This document shows, one piece after another, positions 55,877 to 64,000 of a stretch of 64,000 nucleotides of DNA (the first letter of the stretch is position 1; each line of letters starts with the position of its first letter). A model generated the notes under the pieces. It was given only the letters and a program-made list of their open reading frames with translations, was not told the DNA's origin and ran no database searches. A program made the position numbers and the translations under genes. This DNA is from Luteimonas yindakuii (lineage in GTDB: Bacteria; Pseudomonadota; Gammaproteobacteria; Xanthomonadales; Xanthomonadaceae), in contig NZ_CP039383.2 of the NCBI RefSeq assembly GCF_004803715.2, positions 1,550,001-1,614,000 on the forward strand, written 5' to 3'.

Positions 55877-57022
55877 TTACCAGTGCAGCTGGACGCGCGC
55901 CTCGAGGATCGACGGATCGTCGTTGAACACCAGGCCGCTGGCGGCATCGCTGGCACGGCTGGTGACGTTGACGTAGTTGAGCATCAGCTTGGCGTTCTGG
56001 CGCCAGTACCAGTTCACGCCCGCCGTCCAGGCCTCCATGCGACCGCCGCGCACGGCGCCGTCGTCGAGGTCCAGATAGTCGTAGCGCAGGCCGAACTGCC
56101 ACAGGCCGGGATTCTCGACGCGGGTGCGGGGCAGGCCGCCGCTGTAGTTCCAGCCACTGCCGCCCGGCGTCCACAGGGCGCTGACATAGCCGCCCTCGGT
56201 GTCATAGCCGCTGTTGCCGATGCGGTCGGCGCTCGACAGGAAATACTCGCCCTGCAGCTTCACCGGCCCATCGATCCACATCGCCTCCAGGCCGGTGGTG
56301 GACAGGCGGTCGACATCGACCAGGCTTCCGCTGTCGACGATGCGTACCGCCGCCATGTCGGCGTTGGGGCGCGCGCGCAGGCGCAGGGCATCGCTGTCGG
56401 TATCGCGGTCGACGTGGCTCAGGCCGAGGTGCAGGACGCGGCCGTCATCACGCACCGGGGCCCACCAGCCACGCGCGCCGTAACCGGCACCGCCGGCGTC
56501 GTCGTCGAGGTTGCGGCCGAACCAGCCGACCGTGGCGCCGTGGGCACCGGCGTCGTAGCTCCACGAGGCACCCAGCCGGCGGCCGGTGGCGAACGTGCCC
56601 GTCGCGGCCGCCTTGGCGATGAAGTCGTTGTGGCGCGACGACGACAGTTCCTCGAGGCTGTTCGGCTGCTTGGCCTGGCCGAGCAGCAGGGTCTGCTTCG
56701 GCGAACCGTCGCCACCGAACGCCCAGGTCACGTTGTTGTCGAGGAAGTTGTCGCCCTCGATGTCGTAGCCGAGCACCCAGCCGAATCCACCCGGGCCCTT
56801 GCCCTTGAGCGCGAGTTCGAAGCGGCGGATGCCGGTGGCGCGGTCGCGACCGTCGTCGCGGCCATCCAGGTCGCGCAGGTCGTTGTCGAACCAGTAGCCG
56901 TCGACCTGGAACATGCCTTCGAAGGCGACTTCGGAACCGGCGACCGTACCGAGGGGAATTTCAGCGTGCGCGGGCATCCAGCAGGCCGCGCCCAGGGCGA
57001 TCGGCAACAACAGGCGTTTCAT
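55877..57022 (-). CDS. Phosphate-selective porin O/P family outer-membrane protein
   Basis: 381 aa with a clear signal peptide (MKRLLLPIALGAACWMPAHA). A beta-barrel pattern of alternating residues follows, with family-like segments RRFELALKGKGPGGFGWVLG, AFGGDGSPKQTLLLGQAKQP and the aromatic C-terminus ARVQLHW needed for barrel assembly. It is probably an anion/phosphate channel of the OprO/OprP type. An ATG at 57034 is a possible alternative start. No Pho box was recognised in the 141-base upstream gap. Confidence 0.9.
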   Translation of the reverse strand: MKRLLLPIALGAACWMPAHAEIPLGTVAGSEVAFEGMFQVDGYWFDNDLRDLDGRDDGRDRATGIRRFELALKGKGPGGFGWVLGYDIEGDNFLDNNVTWAFGGDGSPKQTLLLGQAKQPNSLEELSSSRHNDFIAKAAATGTFATGRRLGASWSYDAGAHGATVGWFGRNLDDDAGGAGYGARGWWAPVRDDGRVLHLGLSHVDRDTDSDALRLRARPNADMAAVRIVDSGSLVDVDRLSTTGLEAMWIDGPVKLQGEYFLSSADRIGNSGYDTEGGYVSALWTPGGSGWNYSGGLPRTRVENPGLWQFGLRYDYLDLDDGAVRGGRMEAWTAGVNWYWRQNAKLMLNYVNVTSRASDAASGLVFNDDPSILEARVQLHW

Positions 57023-57163
57023 GGGTGGGGTCATCCAACACGGGGCCCACCAGTTTACCGTCGCCGGCGTAGACGGCAGGGAACGGCGTGTTCCGTTGCG
57101 CCGGCTTGCCCCGGCGCAGGCGCGCCACAAGAAGCGCACGCGTACGCAGGTGACGGGCCGGTC

Positions 57164-57775
57164 CTACGGCAGCAGCCTTCCCAGCGATTCCAGCATCCGC
57201 CCGCGCGAGAACAGCAGGTCCCACTGGCTGCCGCCCACCTGCCGCCACAGCACCGCCGAGCGCACCGCGGCCAGGAGCAGCGCGCGGATCTCCGCGACGA
57301 CGCCCGCCTGCCCGAGGTAATGCGGCGAACCCTGCACCATCACCCGTGGCCGCAGATGGCTGATGGTGTCGGCGTACAGGGTGCCGAGTGCGTTGAGCAC
57401 GTCCGGATGGGTGCCGCCATGGGCCTCGGCCTGCGGGGCGAGCCTGCGCAGACCGCTGCCGACGGCCTCCTGCACCGCCGGCTCCGAGGAGAAGCGGCGC
57501 TCCAGGCGCATCACCGCCAGCGCCAGCTTGGGCACGGCGTCGTCGTGGGCCTGGCGGGTCAGGTAGTCGCGCAGCAGGCGCAGGCCGGGATGCAACGGCG
57601 GCACGCCGCCATAGACGTCCGACACCGACTCGGCATCGATGCGGAACACGCTGTCGATCACCGCGCTGGCGGCGTCGCTGCGCGACTGGCCGGTCTCGGC
57701 GGTGGTCCGGACCTGCTGCAAGGCCTGCGCGAGCGCCGCAAGGGCCAGCACGCGATCGTCGAAGGAATCAGTCAT
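57164..57775 (-). CDS. hflD: HflD (YcfC) homologue
   Basis: 203-aa protein of the HflD family, known in E. coli as a membrane-associated factor affecting lambda lysogenisation, and generally found right after mnmA. Typical features are [20 protein letters not shown] at the N-terminus and [14 protein letters not shown] followed by a helix with [20 protein letters not shown]. Its ATG at 57775 overlaps the mnmA stop by 4 bases. The cellular role outside E. coli is unclear. Confidence 0.92.
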   Translation of the reverse strand: MTDSFDDRVLALAALAQALQQVRTTAETGQSRSDAASAVIDSVFRIDAESVSDVYGGVPPLHPGLRLLRDYLTRQAHDDAVPKLALAVMRLERRFSSEPAVQEAVGSGLRRLAPQAEAHGGTHPDVLNALGTLYADTISHLRPRVMVQGSPHYLGQAGVVAEIRALLLAAVRSAVLWRQVGGSQWDLLFSRGRMLESLGRLLP

Positions 57776-58929
57776 CGCGCAAGTTTAACCGCTGCCCCGT
57801 GGTCCCCGCGGTCCTGTGCAGCGGTCACCGGCGCGTCGGTGGCGGCGATCACCCCGCCGCCAAGGCACTCGTCGCCGTCGTAGAGCACCAGCGACTGTCC
57901 CGGGGTCACGGCCCGCTGCGGGCGGTCGAAACGCACTTCGAGGGTTCCGTCGTCGCGCACTGCGACATCGCAGGCTTCCGGCGGCTGGCGGTAGCGCGTC
58001 TGCGCCAGCGCGCGGAACCGCGCCTGTGGCGGGCGGCCGGCGATCCAGTGCATGTCCTCGGTCCAGGTGAGGTCCGACATCAGCCAGCGGCTGTCGCGGT
58101 CCTGGTCCACCACCAGCACGTTGTCCCCGACGCGCTTGTCGACGACGTACCACGGCGCGGCGGCAAAGCCGCGCACGCCACCCAGCTGCAGGCCCTCGCG
58201 CTGGCCGAGGGTGAAATAGAACACGCCGGGATGGGTGCCAAGCACGCGCCCGTCCGGGGTCCGGATCTCGCCCTCGCGGGCGGGCAGGTAGCGGCCGAGG
58301 AAGCTGCGGAAATCGCGCTCGCCGATGAAGCAGATCCCGGTGGAATCCTTCTTCGCGGCGGTCGGCAGGCCTGCGGCGGCGGCCAGTTCGCGCACGCGGT
58401 GCTTGGGCAGTTCGCCGAGCGGAAACAGCGTCGCGGCGAGCTGTTTCTGGCCGAGCTGGTGCAGGAAGTAGCTCTGGTCCTTGCCGGCGTCGTGCGCGCG
58501 CAGCAACCGCCAGCGCCCGCCGGCGTGATCCACGCGCGCGTAGTGGCCGGTGGCGATGCGTTCGGCGCCCAGCGCATGGGCGGCGTCGAGGAAATGCCGG
58601 AACTTGATCTCGCGGTTGCACAACACGTCCGGATTGGGCGTGCGGCCGGCGGCGTACTCGGCCAGGAAGTGCTCGAACACGCCCTGCCAGTACTGGCCGG
58701 AGAAATCACGGAAGTGGATCGGGATGCCGAGCCGCCCGCAGACCGCGACCGCATCGCGCCGGTCGTCCTCGGCGCGGCAGTCGCCGCTGCCGTCGTCGGC
58801 CCAGTTCTGCATGAACAGTCCGGCGATCGATTCGCCCGGGTCCTGCAGCGCACGGTCACGCAACAGCAGTGCCGCCACCGACGAATCGACGCCGCCGGAC
58901 ATGCCGACGATGATGCGCGGCGCGCTCAC
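57772..58929 (-). CDS. mnmA: MnmA, tRNA 2-thiouridylase
   Basis: tRNA-modifying enzyme (385 aa) that places sulfur on U34 of Lys, Glu and Gln tRNAs. The PP-loop GMSGGVDSS is at residues 9-17. The first catalytic Cys is in [12 protein letters not shown] and the second in [11 protein letters not shown]. The C-terminal beta-barrel has [12 protein letters not shown]. The start is GTG at 58929, overlapping the Nudix stop as GTGA, so the four genes nudix-mnmA-hflD and the upstream small gene are coupled. Confidence 0.97.
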   Translation of the reverse strand: MSAPRIIVGMSGGVDSSVAALLLRDRALQDPGESIAGLFMQNWADDGSGDCRAEDDRRDAVAVCGRLGIPIHFRDFSGQYWQGVFEHFLAEYAAGRTPNPDVLCNREIKFRHFLDAAHALGAERIATGHYARVDHAGGRWRLLRAHDAGKDQSYFLHQLGQKQLAATLFPLGELPKHRVRELAAAAGLPTAAKKDSTGICFIGERDFRSFLGRYLPAREGEIRTPDGRVLGTHPGVFYFTLGQREGLQLGGVRGFAAAPWYVVDKRVGDNVLVVDQDRDSRWLMSDLTWTEDMHWIAGRPPQARFRALAQTRYRQPPEACDVAVRDDGTLEVRFDRPQRAVTPGQSLVLYDGDECLGGGVIAATDAPVTAAQDRGDHGAAVKLAR

Positions 58930-59387
58930 GGCAGGCAGGTGACGAGGTCGAGCGGATAGCGCCGGCCGGCGAGGAAATCCTCGACCGTGCGCGCCACCAG
59001 CGGGCTGCGGTGGCGGGCTTGCGCCTGCCGCAGTTGCGCAGGGGTCAGCCACAGCGCGCGTTCGATGCCGCGGTCCAGCGGCCGCGCCGGGTCGTGCGAG
59101 ACCGGCACCGCCGCAAAGGCAAAGCGCAGGAAGGGCTGGCCGTCTTCGGCCGTCCACTGGTACACGCCGACCAGGTGGGTGAGGCGCACCGTCCAGCCGG
59201 TTTCTTCCAGGGTCTCGCGCACGGCGCCATCGGCCAACGACTCGCCCGGGTCGAGGTGCCCGGCCGGCTGGTTGATCACCAGCGCGCCGGCGGCGGTCTC
59301 CTCCACGCACAGCAGGCGCCCGTCGTCGACCACCAGGGTGGCCACCGTCACCGCGGGCTGTCCGCTGAGGTCGCGACGTGCGCTCAC
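58926..59387 (-). CDS. Nudix hydrolase, NudJ-like
   Basis: 153-aa Nudix protein. The Nudix box is complete: [20 protein letters not shown] followed by TGW, matching GX5EX7REUXEEXGU. NudJ-type phosphatases (thiamine pyrophosphate/HMP-PP or nucleoside diphosphates) usually precede mnmA, which supports the subfamily. The GTG at 59387 overlaps the upstream stop as GTGA. Confidence 0.9.
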   Translation of the reverse strand: MSARRDLSGQPAVTVATLVVDDGRLLCVEETAAGALVINQPAGHLDPGESLADGAVRETLEETGWTVRLTHLVGVYQWTAEDGQPFLRFAFAAVPVSHDPARPLDRGIERALWLTPAQLRQAQARHRSPLVARTVEDFLAGRRYPLDLVTCLP

Positions 59388-59857
59388 AGCGCGTCCAGTT
59401 CGCCGCTGAAGACGATCTCGCGGTCGTCGGCGGTTTCCGCGGCGATCGACAGCGCCAGTTCGAGCAGCGGGGCGTCGAGCGGTTCCGGCAGCTTGATAAC
59501 GTAATACAGCACGTCGCCGGCAAGCTCCCAGGCACCGAGCTTGCGCGTCTGGCTGTCGCGCAGCAGGGCGTTGGCGGTACCGGCATCGAGGGCTTCCTCG
59601 AGCTGCGCGGCCGGCGAGAACACCTCGCGGATGCGCCTGCCCGCGATCTCCTCGGTGCGGCCGGACACGAACACCATCTGCGTGCGCGACTCCTGCGCCC
59701 ACGAGAAGACCACGCGGTAGTCGCCGTCACCGTCGACCTCGTACCCGATGCCGGCCTCGGCAAGCAGCGCCGGCACCGCGTCGCCAGGCGCCGGCGGTTC
59801 GGGCGGCGCCGGAGGCGGCGGCAGCAGCAGGGCGGTCAACAGCAGGGCGAGGGACAT
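59384..59857 (-). CDS. Small exported protein of unknown function
   Basis: 157 aa. It has a short hydrophobic signal ([12 protein letters not shown]), a Pro-rich stretch, and then a mixed alpha/beta domain ([39 protein letters not shown]). That domain loosely resembles YbjN/CesT-like folds, which is only an impression. The ATG at 59857 is divergent from clpS. It heads the nudix-mnmA-hflD operon by 4-base overlap, but its function is not evident. Confidence 0.75.
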   Translation of the reverse strand: MSLALLLTALLLPPPPAPPEPPAPGDAVPALLAEAGIGYEVDGDGDYRVVFSWAQESRTQMVFVSGRTEEIAGRRIREVFSPAAQLEEALDAGTANALLRDSQTRKLGAWELAGDVLYYVIKLPEPLDAPLLELALSIAAETADDREIVFSGELDAL

Positions 59858-59920
59858 GGGTGGGAATCCGGAATGGCGCGTTCCAGCAACGCGCACACGC
59901 ATTCTCGCCCCGGGCCCCGG

Positions 59921-59938
59921 CGACGTCCACGGACGTCG
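59921..59938. promoter_or_regulatory. Inverted repeat in the clpS promoter region
   Basis: CGACGTCC-ac-GGACGTCG, perfect 8-base arms, ending 12 bases before the clpS -10 box and overlapping where a -35 would be. A possible regulator site. Confidence 0.45.
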
Positions 59939-59950
59939 CGGTGCGGAACG

Positions 59951-59956
59951 TATAAT
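59951..59956 (+). promoter_or_regulatory. -10 box of clpS
   Basis: A perfect TATAAT lies only 6 bases before the clpS ATG (59963), so transcription would start at or within a base or two of the start codon, giving a leaderless mRNA. The -35 region is weak. Confidence 0.6.
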
Positions 59957-59962
59957 TCCGCC

Positions 59963-60283
59963 ATGCCCCGCAATCCCGAACACGAGCACGATCACGGCGT
60001 TGCCGTCGAAACCGGCCGCCCCGAACTCGCCCGGCCGCCGATGTACGCGGTGCTGCTGCTCAATGACGACTACACGCCGATGGATTTCGTCATCGATGTG
60101 CTGGTGCGGTTCTTCTCGATGAACCTCGAGAAGGCGACCCAGGTGATGCTGCATGTCCATACACGCGGTCGTGGCGTGTGTGGGGTCTACAGTCGTGAGG
60201 TGGCCGAATCCAAGGTGGCGCAGGTGAACGAATACGCGCGCCTGAACCAGCATCCCTTGCTCTGCACCATGGAGAAGGCCTAA
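59963..60283 (+). CDS. clpS: ClpS, ClpA adaptor for N-end rule substrates
   Basis: Adaptor (106 aa) delivering N-degron proteins to ClpAP. The conserved [20 protein letters not shown] near residues 32-52 contains the Asn-Asp pair of the N-degron pocket. [20 protein letters not shown] follows. The N-terminal extension ([12 protein letters not shown]) is the flexible arm that enters ClpA. It is followed by clpA after 80 bases. Confidence 0.97.
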   Translation: MPRNPEHEHDHGVAVETGRPELARPPMYAVLLLNDDYTPMDFVIDVLVRFFSMNLEKATQVMLHVHTRGRGVCGVYSREVAESKVAQVNEYARLNQHPLLCTMEKA

Positions 60284-60363
60284 AAGCAGGCAGGACCGGC
60301 GGGCATGGAAAACCGGCGGGCAGGCCCCACCTAGGCCATAGACTTTCCGGAGGCATCCGCCCC

Positions 60364-62643
<2,280 letters not shown>

Positions 62644-62663
62644 GCCCGCAGGGCGCGACAATG

Positions 62664-62692
62664 AAAAAGGCGGCCGATTGGCCGCCTTTCTT
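62664..62692. terminator. Bidirectional Rho-independent terminator between clpA and infA
   Basis: AAAAAGGCGGCC-gatt-GGCCGCCTTTCTT: 7-base GC stem with T-runs on both strands. It serves convergent clpA (plus) and infA (minus). Confidence 0.93.
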
Positions 62693-62707
62693 CTGCGCCG
62701 GTGGAAC

Positions 62708-62926
62708 CTACTTCATGCGGTAGGTGATCCGGCCCTTGGTGAGGTCGTAGGGAGTCATCTCCACCTTGACCCGGTCACCGGTCAGGATGCGGATGTAGTT
62801 CTTGCGCATCCGCCCCGAGATGTGGGCGATGATCTCATGTCCATTTTCGAGCTTTACCCGGAACATCGTGTTCGGCAGGGTCTCGGAAATGGTGCCTTCA
62901 AATTCAATGACGTCGTCTTTCGCCAT
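62708..62926 (-). CDS. infA: Translation initiation factor IF-1
   Basis: 72-aa S1/OB-fold protein, length and sequence as in all IF-1: [20 protein letters not shown], then [20 protein letters not shown] and the ending [10 protein letters not shown]. The ATG at 62926 is chosen from the family N-terminus. It has its own promoter at 62981-63009. Confidence 0.98.
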   Translation of the reverse strand: MAKDDVIEFEGTISETLPNTMFRVKLENGHEIIAHISGRMRKNYIRILTGDRVKVEMTPYDLTKGRITYRMK

Positions 62927-62980
62927 GCGTCCTGTCTGCGTTGGTCGCGGGCGCGGAATCGCAGACCCGGAAAACGCGCC

Positions 62981-63009
62981 ATTCTGCCACGGATGGCGTC
63001 GCGGCGCAA
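62981..63009 (-). promoter_or_regulatory. sigma70-type promoter of infA
   Basis: Minus-strand TTGCGC, 17-base spacer, CAGAAT with an upstream TGG. Predicted start near 62974, leader about 48 bases. Confidence 0.55.
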
Positions 63010-63025
63010 AAATAGCGAGGCGCAC

Positions 63026-63766
63026 TCACCCTGCGAGGTCGCGCGCGGCCTGCTCGCCGAAGCGCTCGCGCCAGGTACCAGGCGGCTCGCATGCCTCCAC
63101 CAGCGGCGCGATCGTGTCGAGGAAACGCGCCCGCCGCCACGATTGCGCCCCCAGTCGCTCCAGGTGGGCGGTGGGCATCTGCGCGTCGATCAGCGGCCAC
63201 CCGCGTCCCGCCAGGTGCCGTGCCAGCGCGGCGAGCGCGACCTTGGAGCCGCCGGACTCGGCACTGAACATGCTCTCGCCATAGAACATCCGCCCCACCG
63301 CAACGCCGTAGATGCCGCCAACCAGGCGCTCGCCGTCCAGCACCTCGACACTGTGGGCATGCCCGAGCGCATGCAGGCGCAGGTAGGCCGCCTGCATGGC
63401 GTCGGTGATCCAGGTGCCGTCCTGCCCGGGGCGCGGTGCACCGGCGCAGGCGGCCACGACGGCACCGAAGCGGGTGTCGGCCCGCACCGTCCAGCGCGAA
63501 CGCCGCAGGCTGCGGCGAAAGCGCGTGGAGAGGTGAAGGTCGCCGGTGACGAACACGCCGCGGGGGTCCGGTGACCACCACAGGATCGGCTGGCCGTCCG
63601 AATACCAGGGAAAGATGCCGCCGCGGTAGGCCGCCAGCAGCCGTTGCGGGCTCAGGTCGCCGCCAATGGCCAGCAGTCCGTCCGGCTCGCACAACGCCTG
63701 CGTCGCCGGCGGAAACGGTGCGTCCGGATCGGCACCGAGGATGGCCGGGCGTGCGTCCACCGCCAT
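63026..63766 (-). CDS. aat: Leucyl/phenylalanyl-tRNA-protein transferase
   Basis: Adds Leu or Phe to N-terminal Lys/Arg, creating N-degrons that ClpS delivers to ClpAP; its nearness to clpS-clpA is functionally coherent. 246 aa, with family motifs GGDLSPQRLLAAYRGGIFPW, then WWSPDPRGV, GGIYGVAVGRMFYGESMFS and LIDAQMPTAHLERLGA. The ATG at 63766 shares one base with the upstream stop (TGATG). Confidence 0.97.
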   Translation of the reverse strand: MAVDARPAILGADPDAPFPPATQALCEPDGLLAIGGDLSPQRLLAAYRGGIFPWYSDGQPILWWSPDPRGVFVTGDLHLSTRFRRSLRRSRWTVRADTRFGAVVAACAGAPRPGQDGTWITDAMQAAYLRLHALGHAHSVEVLDGERLVGGIYGVAVGRMFYGESMFSAESGGSKVALAALARHLAGRGWPLIDAQMPTAHLERLGAQSWRRARFLDTIAPLVEACEPPGTWRERFGEQAARDLAG

Positions 63767-64000
63767 CAGGTCGCGGCATCCGGCTTGAACGGCGAATGCG
63801 CGGCTAGTGTCGCCGCGTAGGCGCGCACGCTGGCGGCTTCCTGCGTGCACCAGTCGCGCAGGGCGTCGGCGAATGCCGGGTCGGCGATCCAGTGCCTGCT
63901 GCGCACGAAGTGCGGCAGGAAGCCGCGGGCGATCTTGTGCTCGCCCTGTGCGCCTGGTTCGAAACGGGCGATCCCTTCGCGCAGGCAGTAGTCGATGCCC
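63766..64000 (-). CDS. C-terminus of a COG3146-type (DUF482) N-acyltransferase, partial
   Basis: Only the last 77 residues are in the window; the gene enters from beyond base 64000. The visible sequence has GIDYCLREGIARFEPGAQGE then HKIARGFLPHFVRSRHWI, the C-terminal hallmark of the COG3146 GNAT/FemAB-like family of unknown substrate. The stop at 63766-63768 overlaps the aat start, so the two are coupled. Confidence 0.85.
   Translation of the reverse strand, partial: GIDYCLREGIARFEPGAQGEHKIARGFLPHFVRSRHWIADPAFADALRDWCTQEAASVRAYAATLAAHSPFKPDAAT

Overview
The window is GC-rich, tightly packed DNA from a member of the Xanthomonadaceae (Lysobacter/Luteimonas/Xanthomonas group). This is judged from the gene order rpoN-vemR-fleQ, the single polar flagellar system controlled by sigma54/FleQ and FliA, the many GTG starts in 4-base stop/start overlaps, and the aat-infA / clpS-clpA / mnmA-hflD neighbourhood. 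Most of it (1 to about 46 kb) is one flagellar cluster, largely on the minus strand. No rRNA, tRNA, CRISPR array, integrase or insertion sequence was seen.

Layout, left to right. 1-9712 (minus): flhG (cut by the edge), flhF, flhA, flhB, fliR, fliQ, fliP, fliO, fliN, fliM, fliL: export gate, C-ring and flagellar placement. 9960-16519 (plus): a complete tripartite RND efflux operon (adaptor, HAE1 pump, NodT-type outer-membrane lipoprotein) plus its TetR regulator, sitting between fliL and fliK, which are normally adjacent. 16572-23225 (minus): fliK, J, I, H, G, F, E. 23404-26671 (minus): fleQ, vemR, rpoN. 26952-28917 (minus): an orphan NarL-type response regulator, an atypical PilZ protein, fliT, fliS. 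28929-31760: fliD and flagellin fliC. 32214-44412 (minus): flgL, K, J, I, H, G, F, E, D, C, B and cheV. 44507-45997 (plus): flgA, flgM, flgN.

46-56 kb is a signalling region: a PAS-type histidine kinase, a degenerate GGDEF-EAL protein with a C-terminal receiver, a membrane NarX-type kinase with PAS sensing, a large PAS-GGDEF-EAL protein, and a chemotaxis transducer with no periplasmic sensor. 56-64 kb holds a phosphate-type porin and housekeeping genes: hflD, mnmA, a Nudix hydrolase, a small exported protein, clpS, clpA, infA, aat and the end of a COG3146-type acyltransferase.

Two promoter codes can be read directly. A sigma54 element of the form GGCAC-N5-TTGCA stands in front of fliL, flhB, fliE, fliD, flgG, flgB and flgA, usually giving a leader of about 20-40 bases. 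Sigma28 (FliA) elements of the form TAAAGNNN-N11-GCCGNTAN stand before fliC (a tandem pair), flgM, the transducer gene and probably cheV. This fits the known hierarchy: RpoN+FleQ switch on the basal body and hook, FlgM leaves through the finished hook, and FliA then switches on filament and chemotaxis genes. Several families of palindromic repeats lie in the intergenic gaps, often right beside the sigma54 promoters.
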